A stretch of DNA of 64,000 nt from an uncultured Collinsella sp. (GTDB lineage Bacteria; Actinomycetota; Coriobacteriia; Coriobacteriales; Coriobacteriaceae), in assembly GCA_934630375.1 (NCBI GenBank), contig CAKTVQ010000001.1, positions 1-64,000 on the forward strand. Reading direction: 5' to 3'. A model generated the notes under the pieces. That model had not been told where the DNA came from. It worked only from the letters and a program-made list of their open reading frames with translations, and searched no databases. How positions within the stretch are numbered: the stretch's first letter is position 1; each line of letters starts with the position of its first letter. This document shows, one piece after another, positions 34,972-45,635 of the stretch. A program made the translations under genes and the position numbers.

Positions 34972-37443
34972 ATGCGACATGTGCATATTCATGTGACGGG
35001 CATTGTGCAGGGCGTTGGCATGCGGCCGTTTGTGTATCGCGAGGCCATGGCGCATGGCATTTGCGGATGGGTGCTCAACGCGGGCGACGGCGTGCATATC
35101 GAGGCGCACGCTCCGGCCGATGCGCTCGATGCTTTTGTTGCCGCGCTTTCTGCGCATGCGCCTGCGGCAGCCCGCGTTGAGCGAGTCGATATTGCGGATT
35201 TGGAGCCTGGCGGCTGGAGCGCTGCCGATGAGCAGGGCTTTCGCATTGTGGCATCGCAGGACCAGACCGCGCACACGACGCTCGTCTCGCCCGATATCGC
35301 CACCTGCGATGATTGTCTGCGCGAGTTGTTCGATCCCGCCGACCGACGCTATCACTACCCCTTTATCAACTGCACTAACTGCGGACCGCGCTTTACCATC
35401 ATCCGGTCGCTGCCTTATGACCGAGCGGCCACGTCGATGAATTGTTTTCCCATGTGTCCTGAGTGTGCCGCGGAGTATGCCGACCCACTCGACCGGCGTT
35501 TTCACGCGCAGCCCGATGCCTGCTTTGATTGCGGGCCGCATATTACTTGGCGCGAGGCTGTGAACGGCGATGCGTGCGGGAATTCGTCCGCGACACCGGC
35601 CGTCGGCACCACACGCGAGGCCAGCGACGCTATCATCGAGCGCTGCGTCGAGCTGCTGGCCAGCGGCGGCATCGTCGCCATCAAGGGTCTGGGCGGATTT
35701 CACTTGGCATGCGACGCCTCCAACGAGCAGGCGGTAGCCGAGCTGCGCCGTCGCAAACGCCGCAGCAACAAGCCGCTTGCCGTTATGGTACGCGACCTTG
35801 CCGACGTTGAACGCCTGTGCCATGTCAACGACGTTGAGCGCGGCTTGCTGGCCGGCAGCATTCGCCCCATTGTGCTGCTGCGCCGGCGTGCTGTTTGCGG
35901 GAGCGACGGCGATTCTCCCGACGCCCTCGTACTCGCACCGTCCGTCGCGCACGACCTGCCCGAGCTTGGCGTTATGCTCCCCTACACCCCGCTTCAGCAT
36001 CTGCTGCTTGCCGTGGCAGAAGCCCGCGGTATGCACGCGCTCGTCATGACCAGCGGAAACCTGAGCGAAGAGCCCATCGAGACCGATGACGATCTTGCCT
36101 GGGAGCGCCTCGTTGCCGCCGGCATTGCTGATGCGCTACTCGGCAACGACCGCGCGATCCTCTCGCGCTACGACGACTCCGTGGTGCGCGTGGTCAACGG
36201 CGCCATTATGCCCGTGCGCCGTGCCCGCGGATATGCACCCCAGCCGCTGCCGTTGCCGGCGCTCGACGGCGCTCCGTCCTGCGTGCTCGCCTGCGGGCCA
36301 CAACAAAAGGCCACGATTGCGCTCACGCGCGAAGGGACGAACGGCGAGGCAACCTGTTTTGTGTCGCAGCATATCGGCGATGTTGAAAACGGCGGGACCT
36401 TCGATGCCTGGAACGCCGCGCGCACGCGCTTGGAAGATCTCTTTGACTTGGCGCCCGCCGCCTTGGCCTGCGATTTACACCCCAGCTATCTATCGGACCA
36501 GTGGGCGCGCGAGCAGGCGCGAAAATGCAATCTGCCGCTCGTCGAAGTGCAGCACCATCATGCGCATATCGCGAGCGTAATGGCCGAGGCCATCGCCGCG
36601 GGCCAGCTTACAACCGACACGCGTGTCCTTGGCATCGCCTTCGACGGCACCGGCGCCGGCACCGATGGGACCATTTGGGGCGGCGAGTTTCTTGTTGCCA
36701 GCCTTGACGGCTTTGAGCGCACCGCGCATTTGCTCACCTGGGCGCTCCCCGGCGGGGCGGCCTCCGTACGCGACGCTCGACGCAACGCCTTTGCCCTGCT
36801 CAGCGAACTCGGCCTACTCGAGCACCCAGGCGCCGCTCAGCTTTTGGACAGCCTCGACGAGCAAACGCGTAGCGTGACAGCCACCATGATCGAGCGCGGC
36901 ATCAACAGCCCGCGTACCAGCAGCATGGGACGTCTCTTTGATGCCGCGGCAGCAATTCTGGGCATCTGCGACAAGGCAACCTACGAGGGCGAACCCGCCA
37001 TAGAACTCGAAGCCGCCGCCTGGCGCGCGTTCAGCAGTGAAAGTGCCTGCCCCACCGGCAATATGGTCAGCTTTTCCGTAACCGAATCATCCCGTCCGGA
37101 CGACTGCCATGTTCTGAACTCCAGACCGCTTTTTGAGGCGCTTTTGGAGGGAATCAGGACCGGCGTGCCCGCCGGCAAGCTCGCGCTCGACTTCCACGTC
37201 ACCATCGCGCGCTCCTCGGCACGAATCGCACGCGAAATCTGCGCCCGTGAAGGCCTCGACACCGTCGCGCTCTCGGGCGGCGTGTTCATGAACCGACTTT
37301 TGCTTCAGCTCCTCACCCGCGAGCTCAAAAGCATGGGTCTCACTGTCTTGATTCCCCGCTCCGTGCCCGTCAACGACGGCTGTATCGCCTACGGTCAGGC
37401 CGTCATCGCTCGCGCTCGCCTCGCGCAGACAGCATCGCGATAG
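34972..37443 (+). CDS. hypF: HypF carbamoyltransferase
   Basis: 823 residues. HypF makes thiocarboxamide on HypE's C-terminal cysteine from carbamoyl phosphate, the source of the cyanide ligands of [NiFe] hydrogenase. Domains in order: acylphosphatase (VTGIVQGVGMRPFVYREA), two zinc fingers (CDDCLRELF..CTNCG and CPECAAEY..CFDCG), a YrdC-like adenylating domain (KGLGGFHLACDA, KRRSNKPLAVM) and a Kae1-like domain (VQHHHAHIASVMAE, AFDGTGAGTDGTIWGGEF, LSGGVFMNRLL). The ATG at 34972 follows GAGGGG. It starts 42 bp after nikR and is followed by hypC, so a nikR-hypF-hypC-hypD-hypE transcript is likely. Confidence 0.97.
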   Translation: MRHVHIHVTGIVQGVGMRPFVYREAMAHGICGWVLNAGDGVHIEAHAPADALDAFVAALSAHAPAAARVERVDIADLEPGGWSAADEQGFRIVASQDQTAHTTLVSPDIATCDDCLRELFDPADRRYHYPFINCTNCGPRFTIIRSLPYDRAATSMNCFPMCPECAAEYADPLDRRFHAQPDACFDCGPHITWREAVNGDACGNSSATPAVGTTREASDAIIERCVELLASGGIVAIKGLGGFHLACDASNEQAVAELRRRKRRSNKPLAVMVRDLADVERLCHVNDVERGLLAGSIRPIVLLRRRAVCGSDGDSPDALVLAPSVAHDLPELGVMLPYTPLQHLLLAVAEARGMHALVMTSGNLSEEPIETDDDLAWERLVAAGIADALLGNDRAILSRYDDSVVRVVNGAIMPVRRARGYAPQPLPLPALDGAPSCVLACGPQQKATIALTREGTNGEATCFVSQHIGDVENGGTFDAWNAARTRLEDLFDLAPAALACDLHPSYLSDQWAREQARKCNLPLVEVQHHHAHIASVMAEAIAAGQLTTDTRVLGIAFDGTGAGTDGTIWGGEFLVASLDGFERTAHLLTWALPGGAASVRDARRNAFALLSELGLLEHPGAAQLLDSLDEQTRSVTATMIERGINSPRTSSMGRLFDAAAAILGICDKATYEGEPAIELEAAAWRAFSSESACPTGNMVSFSVTESSRPDDCHVLNSRPLFEALLEGIRTGVPAGKLALDFHVTIARSSARIAREICAREGLDTVALSGGVFMNRLLLQLLTRELKSMGLTVLIPRSVPVNDGCIAYGQAVIARARLAQTASR

Positions 37444-37574
37444 GCTGTTTTGCCAGCCTGCGCGCCGCCGTCTCACAGGTGTAACGCGTTTGCTCGTGAC
37501 TCCCGCGAGCGCTACCATCAACTGATGGGTAATTAGGCGCCTATCCAGCGCAAAACGTATAAAAGGGGAACATT

Positions 37575-37835
37575 ATGTGCCTTGCCGTTCCCGGTAAAGT
37601 GGTCAAACGCGACGACGACCTTAAGGCGACCGTCGACATGATGGGCATCGAGCGCCCCGTTTCGCTGCGCCTCGTGCCGACGGCACAGGTAGGCGACTAT
37701 ATTCTCGTGCACGCCGGCTTTGGTATTCAGATTGTCGACGAGCAGGAGGCGCAGGAGACGCTCGACCTGGTCAACACCATGACCGAACTGGTCGAAGAAG
37801 ACCAGCTGGCCACCAACCCGGCCGAGGCTTACTAG
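37575..37835 (+). CDS. hypC: HypC hydrogenase maturation chaperone
   Basis: 86 residues. HypC binds HypD and carries the Fe(CN)2CO unit to the hydrogenase large subunit through its N-terminal cysteine after Met removal: MCLAVPGKV is the family signature, and the conserved GDYILVHAGFGIQ follows. AAAAGGGGAAC precedes the ATG. The stop overlaps the hypD GTG by one base (TAGTG), so the two partners are made together. It has a slightly extended acidic tail. Confidence 0.96.
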   Translation: MCLAVPGKVVKRDDDLKATVDMMGIERPVSLRLVPTAQVGDYILVHAGFGIQIVDEQEAQETLDLVNTMTELVEEDQLATNPAEAY

Positions 37836-38950
37836 TGGCGGCCGGACAGCCGGCTCGCTCCGGTATCGACTTCTCGGCATTCCGCGATCCCAAGCTGGCT
37901 CGCGAGCTCATCGAGCGCATCCGTGAACTCGTCGGCGACCGCACCATCAACCTTATGGAAGTCTGCGGCACGCACACCGTGAGCATCGGTCGCTATGGCT
38001 TTCGCTCCATTATGCCTGCCGGGCTCAAACTGCTGAGCGGTCCGGGTTGCCCCGTCTGTGTTACCGCCAACCGCGATATCGACCATGCAATCGCGCTCGC
38101 CAAGATGGACGGCGCCATCATCACCACCTTTGGCGACATGATGCGCGTGCCCGGGTCGTCTACCTCGCTCGCCGCGCAAAAGGCGGCGGGGCGCGATATT
38201 CGCATTGTGTACTCCCCGCTCGATGCACTCGATATCGCCGAACACAACCCCGATCGCCCGGTCATCTTTATGGGCGTCGGCTTTGAGACCACGACGCCCA
38301 CCATCGCCGCCGCCATTTTGGAGGCCGATGCACGCGGACTCCAGAACTTCTCGGTCTATTGCGCCCACAAGACCACGCCGCCGGCGCTGCGCGCCATCGC
38401 CAACGATCCCGAGACCACTATCGACGGCTTTATCCTTCCGGGACACGTCGCCACCATCACGGGCTTAGCCCCCTTTGACTTTTTGGTCGATGAGTTCGAG
38501 ACCCCAGGCGTAGTCACCGGATTTGAGCCGGTCGATATTCTGCAGGGCATCTGCATGCTGGTCCAGATGGTTGTTGAGGGGCAGCCCGCAATCGACAACG
38601 CCTACCGCCGTGGCGTCAACGCAGACGGCAACCCCGTGGCGCGCCAGCTGGTCGAGCAGGTGTTTGAGCCATGCGACACCACGTGGCGCGGGCTGGGGCC
38701 GATTGCCAACTCGGGCCTTTCCATCCGCCCCGAGTTCTCGCGCTTTGATGCCCGCACTCGCTTTGACGTGCCCGTTGAGACGACGGTCGAGCCGCGTGGG
38801 TGCCGCTGCGGCGACGTGCTGCGCGGGGCCATTACGCCGAGCGACTGCCCTCTGTTCGGCCGCGCTTGTACACCCGAGCATCCCATCGGCCCCTGCATGG
38901 TGAGTTCCGAGGGCAGCTGTGCAGCATATTTCCGCTACCGAGGCTGTTAG
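37835..38950 (+). CDS. hypD: HypD iron-sulfur scaffold for Fe(CN)2CO assembly
   Basis: 371 residues. HypD holds the iron atom with HypC while cyanide and CO are added. Signature motifs are present: MEVCGTHTVSIGRYG, LLSGPGCPVCV, FTTFGDM-like ITTFGDMMRVPG, and PGHVATITG. The C-terminal [4Fe-4S] cysteines lie in RGCRCGDVLRG, DCPLFGRACTPEHPIGPC and SSEGSCAAY. The GTG start overlaps the hypC stop. The stop is followed immediately by structured RNA element copy D, which separates it from hypE by 213 bp. Confidence 0.97.
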   Translation: MAAGQPARSGIDFSAFRDPKLARELIERIRELVGDRTINLMEVCGTHTVSIGRYGFRSIMPAGLKLLSGPGCPVCVTANRDIDHAIALAKMDGAIITTFGDMMRVPGSSTSLAAQKAAGRDIRIVYSPLDALDIAEHNPDRPVIFMGVGFETTTPTIAAAILEADARGLQNFSVYCAHKTTPPALRAIANDPETTIDGFILPGHVATITGLAPFDFLVDEFETPGVVTGFEPVDILQGICMLVQMVVEGQPAIDNAYRRGVNADGNPVARQLVEQVFEPCDTTWRGLGPIANSGLSIRPEFSRFDARTRFDVPVETTVEPRGCRCGDVLRGAITPSDCPLFGRACTPEHPIGPCMVSSEGSCAAYFRYRGC

Positions 38951-39097
38951 GTTCCGCCGTTCTAACGAACGGCGGACCGGTCGACGCTGCGCGCCATTCA
39001 GGCGAGCGATTTGCCTTTCAATCGTCGGCTGCGGGCAAAAGCCCAGCAGCCTCCTCTTTCAAGGCAACTCACTTCGCCTGAATGGCGCTCGCTGACT
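38951..39097 (+). repeat. Structured, covarying RNA element, copy D (between hypD and hypE)
   Basis: It begins at the base after the hypD stop. Hairpin CCGCCGTTC-TAAC-GAACGGCGG (38954-38975) leads to the conserved CGACGCTGCGCG block. P1 is 38991-39005 with 39074-39088 (15 bp, no mismatch). P2 is TTGCCTT with AAGGCAA. P3 is GGCTGC/GCAGCC at 39027-39051, capped GGGC-AAAA-GCCC, with the bulged A. It has the same plan as copies A-C, but P1 and P3 bases are different and still paired. Confidence 0.7.
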
Positions 39098-39163
39098 TTT
39101 ACTTAACATCGATTCTGCCACACTCAGCTATTGCCGACCCCCCCCACGATTGGAGTTTTCGAT

Positions 39164-40198
39164 ATGTCCCGTACTGCCACCGATAGCACTGTCCTGTTGG
39201 GCCACGGCTCTGGCGGTCAGATGATGAAACGCATCATCGATGAGGTCTTTTTGGATGCCTTTGGGTCGCCCGAGCTGCTCGAGGGCAACGATGCCGGCGT
39301 CGCCGCGCTGCCCACGAGCGGGCGCATCGCCATGTCGACCGACAGCTTTGTAGTCTCGCCGCAGTTCTTCCCCGGGGGCAACATCGGCCGCCTCGCTGTA
39401 TGCGGAACCGTCAACGACGTCGCGACCTCGGGCGCCAACGTACGCTACCTATCGTGCGGCTTTATCCTCGAAGAGGGCTATCCCATGGATAAGCTCCGCC
39501 AGATTGTGCAAACGATGGCCGAGACGGCGCACGAGGCGGGCGTGGCGATCATCACCGGCGACACCAAAGTGGTCGAGCGCGGCGGGGCCGACGGCGTCTA
39601 CATCAATACCGCCGGCGTGGGCGAAGTGCCCGTGGGCGTAGCGCTCAGCGGCGCCAACTGCCAGCCCGGCGATGTCATTCTGGTATCGGGTACGCTGGGC
39701 GACCACGGTATCGCCATCATGAGCCAACGCGAGGGCTTGGCGTTTTCGAGCACCATCGAAAGCGATGCCGCGCCGCTCAACCACCTGATTGCCGATGTGC
39801 TTGCCGCAGCACCCGAAACACGCTGCTTCCGCGACCCCACGCGCGGCGGCCTGGCGTCCACGCTCAATGAGTTTGCCCAGGCCAGCGGCGTTGCCATGGA
39901 GGTCGACGAGGATGCCGTGCCTGTGCGCCCCGACGTGCAGGCAGCCTGCGAGATGCTCGGCTATGACGTGCTGCAGGTAGCAAACGAGGGCAAGATGGTT
40001 GCCGTGGTGCCGGCCGAGCAGGCCGATGCCGCGCTGGCAGCCATGCGCGCCGCGCGCTACGGCGAGAATGCCGCTATTATCGGTCGCGTGCTGCCGCTTG
40101 CCGAGGACGCCCGCCCCGCCGTGCGCGTGCGCACCGGCTGGGGCTCGACCCGCATCCTCGACATGCTCGTAGGAGAGCAGCTGCCGAGGATTTGCTAA
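39164..40198 (+). CDS. hypE: HypE, carbamoyl dehydratase
   Basis: 344 residues. HypE dehydrates the carbamoyl group placed on its last residue, giving the thiocyanate that donates CN to HypD-bound iron. The invariant PRIC C-terminus is present. The PurM-like ATP fold shows LGHGSGGQMMKRII, STDSFVVSPQFFPGGNIG, LAVCGTVNDVATSGA and RDPTRGGLASTLNE. The ATG behind TTGGAG was chosen; an upstream frame from 39131 covers the promoter-side C-run. It follows hypD after the structured RNA element and is the last hyp gene here. No hypB is present in the window. Confidence 0.97.
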   Translation: MSRTATDSTVLLGHGSGGQMMKRIIDEVFLDAFGSPELLEGNDAGVAALPTSGRIAMSTDSFVVSPQFFPGGNIGRLAVCGTVNDVATSGANVRYLSCGFILEEGYPMDKLRQIVQTMAETAHEAGVAIITGDTKVVERGGADGVYINTAGVGEVPVGVALSGANCQPGDVILVSGTLGDHGIAIMSQREGLAFSSTIESDAAPLNHLIADVLAAAPETRCFRDPTRGGLASTLNEFAQASGVAMEVDEDAVPVRPDVQAACEMLGYDVLQVANEGKMVAVVPAEQADAALAAMRAARYGENAAIIGRVLPLAEDARPAVRVRTGWGSTRILDMLVGEQLPRIC

Positions 40199-40303
40199 CG
40201 ACAAAGGCTCAGGGCTATTAAAGATATTCAGATTCCAAACATGCCCGGCACGCATGCCAAGTATCATGGGGTGCGTTTTACAACTCAAGCGGCAGGAGCA
40301 CCC

Positions 40304-40972
40304 ATGGCAGCAGCTTTTTCCCATGTGATCTTTGATCTGGATGGCACCATCCTCAACACGCTCGAGGACCTGGCGGCCGCCGGCAACCATACCTGCGAGA
40401 CGCACGGCTGGCCCACGTTTGCCGTAGACGAGTACCGCTACAAGGTGGGAAACGGCATGCTCAAGCTGGTCGAGCGCTTTATGCCCGCCGAGTATGCGGG
40501 CGACGGCCGTATGTTTGAGCAGACGCTTGCCGAGTTTAGGGCTTACTACGGCGAGCACAAGGAAGACCACACTGCACCGTACGCCGGCACGATCGAGCTG
40601 CTCGACTGCCTGCGCGCCGCGGGTGTGCAGCTTGCCGTGCTCACTAACAAGGACCACGTCTCGGCGGTTCCGCTTATCGAGAAATACTTTGGTTCCGAGC
40701 GCTTTGCGCTGGTGCAGGGCCGCGTCGATGCGTTTCCTCCCAAGCCCGAGGCGCCTGTTACGCTGCATGTGATGAAAGAGCTAGGCGCCGACCCGGCAAC
40801 CACACTCTATGTGGGCGATTCCAATGTCGATGTTTTGACCGGCCACAACGCTGGCCTTAAGAGTGCGGGCGTCAGCTGGGGCTTCCGCGGCCGCGCAGAG
40901 CTGGAAGCTGCCGGCGCCGACTACGTGGTGGACACCCAGGAAGAGCTCGCGTCGCTGATTCTGGGCGAGTAG
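40304..40972 (+). CDS. HAD-family phosphatase (phosphoglycolate phosphatase-like)
   Basis: 222 residues. A HAD phosphatase with the nucleophile motif IFDLDGTILNTLEDL, a helical cap (type C1), motif II LAVLTNKD, the Lys in PPKPEAPVTLH and the acidic motif IV LYVGDSNVDVLTGHNAG. The length and order fit phosphoglycolate phosphatase (Gph) or related PpaX/YhhW-type enzymes; the substrate cannot be fixed from sequence. AGGAGCACCC precedes the chosen ATG. It lies 105 bp after hypE on the same strand, perhaps with its own promoter, and is followed by a repeat-filled gap. Confidence 0.88.
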   Translation: MAAAFSHVIFDLDGTILNTLEDLAAAGNHTCETHGWPTFAVDEYRYKVGNGMLKLVERFMPAEYAGDGRMFEQTLAEFRAYYGEHKEDHTAPYAGTIELLDCLRAAGVQLAVLTNKDHVSAVPLIEKYFGSERFALVQGRVDAFPPKPEAPVTLHVMKELGADPATTLYVGDSNVDVLTGHNAGLKSAGVSWGFRGRAELEAAGADYVVDTQEELASLILGE

Positions 40973-41013
40973 CGGGGCTGTCGCTCAACACGGCTGCATA
41001 GATTCTGTCGCGC

Positions 41014-41186
41014 GGAAAGCGCATCCCGTTTTGCCGCCTCAGAATGGGATGCGCTTTCCGGTTGAGCCTTGTCGGGGAAACGGCATCCCGTTTCAGAGCA
41101 ATATTCCGGGTCGCACTTTCCGCAACCCAACCCATCCGGAAACCGCGACCCGCTATTCGGCCAAATACCGGCTCGTCTTTTCCCGA
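41014..41186. repeat. Nested inverted-repeat element (shared with 18 kb)
   Basis: 14-bp arms 41014-41027 and 41046-41059 form a hairpin. A second, imperfect one pairs GTCGCACTTTCCG with CGGAAACCGCGAC. The tail resembles that at 18051-18073. Confidence 0.65.
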
Positions 41187-41206
41187 GCATTCGATGCAAC
41201 GCTGGC

Positions 41207-41255
41207 GCAAGGAGCGTCCCCAACTGCCGGCAGAAAATGAACGTCCCCAAGTGCC
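41207..41255. repeat. REP-like GAACGTCCCC repeat
   Basis: Close to the copy at 13187-13235: CAAGGAGCGTCCCC, TGCCGGCA and GAACGTCCCCAAGTGCC occur in the same order and at the same spacing. Confidence 0.65.
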
Positions 41256-41290
41256 GCCTCAATGACTACCATGGCAACGCCGCAGGTAGA

Positions 41291-41444
41291 GGACGGACAG
41301 CGAGCGGGCACCAGAGCGAACAAATTGGCATGAAAAGAGGACGGCATAGACCTTCTGGTCATGCCGTCCTCTTTGAATGACAAGTTGTCGCTCTGGTGCC
41401 CGCGCAGCGTCGAGCAGTTGCGGCGTTTGGTAAAACGCCGCAAC
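41291..41444 (-). repeat. Structured, covarying RNA element, copy C (after lipoprotein gene)
   Basis: Hairpin 41417-41444 ends 3 bp from the stop of the minus-strand lipoprotein gene. P1 is 41304-41318 with 41389-41403 (15 bp, perfect). P3 is 14 bp (41334-41347 with 41361-41374), with a GACC-GGTC cap and a one-base bulge. P1 and P3 sequences differ from copies A and B throughout, while the flanking GACGGACAGCGAGCGGG and CGCAGCGTCGAGCAG blocks are kept. Confidence 0.7.
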
Positions 41445-41447
41445 AAA

Positions 41448-42005
41448 CTAGCTCAGCATTGCATCCATCATCTCGGAGTTGACGGAGTCGTCGGCAGACC
41501 ACTCGCCGTCGTCGTTGCAGGTGTACTTGAAGATAACCGTGGTCTTCCTGGGCTCGGTGGCCTTGGTCACATCGACCATAACCTGACCGGCCATCTTGTA
41601 CAGCTCGTCATCGGAAGGAACCGTGTCAAGCGCAGCGACCTTCTCCTGATACTGGGTGGAGAAGTCCTCGACGATCTTGTTCATAGACTTGCATGTGATA
41701 GAGACCTCGGCGGTCGCGACACCCTTGTCCTCGTCGACCGTCACGTCGCCGATCTTGTAGTCAAAGCCCTCGAGATAGGTCTTGGCATACTCCTTGGGAT
41801 CGATACCCAGCTGCTCGAACTCGTCGCCCGAAGCCTCCTCCAGACCAGAGAGGAAGTCGTCGCCACCGTTTTTGACCTCGTCAAACTGCGTCGTAAGATC
41901 CTCGGTGATGAGCTCCTCAACCGAAGGACCTCCACAGCCGGAAAGCACGACCACGCATGCAACCAAGACGGCCATGAGGGGCGCAAGCAGCAGCTTCTTT
42001 TTCAT
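41448..42005 (-). CDS. Lipoprotein of unknown function (DUF5105-like size)
   Basis: 185 residues. A type II signal peptide (MKKKLLLAPLMAVLVACVVV, lipobox LSGC) means a lipid-anchored extracellular protein. The rest is acidic and alpha/beta, with a helix (VEELITEDLTTQFDEVKNG) followed by strands (YKIGDVTVDEDKGVATAEVSITC) and a second pair of Cys (CKSM, YTCNDDGE). From memory this layout recalls the small uncharacterised lipoproteins of gut Actinobacteria and Firmicutes. GGGAGGAACAAC precedes the ATG, and longer upstream frames lack a ribosome site. It is a single gene with a structured RNA element directly after it. Confidence 0.75.
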   Translation of the reverse strand: MKKKLLLAPLMAVLVACVVVLSGCGGPSVEELITEDLTTQFDEVKNGGDDFLSGLEEASGDEFEQLGIDPKEYAKTYLEGFDYKIGDVTVDEDKGVATAEVSITCKSMNKIVEDFSTQYQEKVAALDTVPSDDELYKMAGQVMVDVTKATEPRKTTVIFKYTCNDDGEWSADDSVNSEMMDAMLS

Positions 42006-42184
42006 GTTGTTCCTCCCAATGAGCGGCACCGCGCTTCCCGGACGCGGCGCACGTTGTAATAAGTAAGCCCATACTATCCACTTATGAACGCCCTCGACGG
42101 CACGAAGGCGCGGTCGGTTCGTTTTAGCGTCCGAACGGTTTGCAAGCCCGCCCAACGTGCAATAAAACGCTTCCCCGCGGTGCA

Positions 42185-42219
42185 ATAAAAAAGGTGGCCG
42201 GAAAACCCGACCACCCTTG
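42185..42219 (-). terminator. Terminator of the PTS EIIA gene
   Basis: A GGTGGCCGG/CCGACCACC stem (one G-T pair) around 42193-42216 is followed on the minus strand by a run of six T residues, about 25 nt beyond the stop codon. Confidence 0.82.
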
Positions 42220-42241
42220 CACATCCTTTGGATGCCGCAGT

Positions 42242-42778
42242 TTACTTGCGGACGACCTTAACGATGGCGTCACCGGCGGCGACAGCGGAGTCGGCCTCGA
42301 CGGCGAGTTCGACATCGGCAAACTCGGCGGTGTTGGACACAGCAACGACGACGCAGTCCTTGTAGCCGGCAGCGGCGATCTTGGCGCGGTCGATCTTGAG
42401 CATGGGCTGGCCAGCCTTTACGACGTCGTCGGCCTTGACGAAGCCCTCGAAGCCATCGCCGTTCATGTTGACGGTATCGACGCCAACATGCACCAGAACC
42501 TCGATGCCGCTATCGGACTGCAGACCCACGGCGTGGCCCATGGTGACGGTCACCTTGCCGTCGCAGGGAGCGTAGACCAGATCGTCCTCGGGCCACACGG
42601 CGCAGCCCTTGCCCAGGACCTCGCCGCCAAAGACGGGATCGGGCACGTCGGCCATCTTGATGACCTTGCCCTTGACGGGCGAGCACAGCACGTCGGCGCC
42701 GGCAGAAGCAGAGATGGAGGACGGAGCAGCGGCAGTCGCGGGCTCAGCCTTCTTCTTGAACATGTCAAACAGACCCAT
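42242..42778 (-). CDS. crr: PTS glucose-type EIIA component
   Basis: 178 residues. A soluble phosphocarrier passing phosphate from HPr to a sugar-specific EIIB. The phospho-histidine lies in GIEVLVHVGVDTV and the second catalytic His in VTMGHAVGL. The fold signature VCSPVKGKVIKMADVPDPVFGG is changed only slightly (LCSPVKG...). A short Lys/Ala/Ser-rich N-terminus precedes it. AGGAGAAAACG precedes the ATG. It is monocistronic, with its own terminator. It probably serves EIIBC proteins that lack a IIA domain, such as the one at 62059-63486. Confidence 0.93.
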   Translation of the reverse strand: MGLFDMFKKKAEPATAAAPSSISASAGADVLCSPVKGKVIKMADVPDPVFGGEVLGKGCAVWPEDDLVYAPCDGKVTVTMGHAVGLQSDSGIEVLVHVGVDTVNMNGDGFEGFVKADDVVKAGQPMLKIDRAKIAAAGYKDCVVVAVSNTAEFADVELAVEADSAVAAGDAIVKVVRK

Positions 42779-42918
42779 ACGTTTTCTCCTCTTGATTAAG
42801 CGCAACGTTGTGCGCATGCCTATGGTGATTATAGTGCCAAATGGTTCAAATGCTAAGGTGGGGACTCGAATCGCGAGCCCATCCCAACGCTTTTCCCCGG
42901 TGGCACTCATATTGTCGA

Positions 42919-45521
<2,603 letters not shown>

Positions 45522-45635
45522 GGCTTGCCAATCGTTGATTTAGTCATAGTTCGTCGTGATTCAGATATTAGCAGAACGCGCCGACGCGTCCATAATCTGT
45601 GCTATGCAGCAGATCGATCGAGCCAAGGAGGATCC

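Larger units (their letters stand above)
40973..41447. other. 475-bp repeat-filled intergenic region
   Basis: Three repeat families are stacked here: a GGAAAGCGCATCCC hairpin and its associated element (41014-41186), a GGAACGTCCCC repeat (41207-41255) and structured RNA element copy C (41291-41444). No gene was seen. Confidence 0.75.

Noticed and set aside
38951-39097. Interpretation of the element as an ordinary rho-independent terminator
   Set aside because: The first hairpin lacks a T-run and is followed by more than 100 nt of conserved structure, more than a terminator needs.
42858-42885. A sequence resembling a tRNA T-arm (GGGACTCGAATCGCGAGCCC)
   Set aside because: The stem does not pair as a T-arm should, and no acceptor, D or anticodon arms can be found around it.
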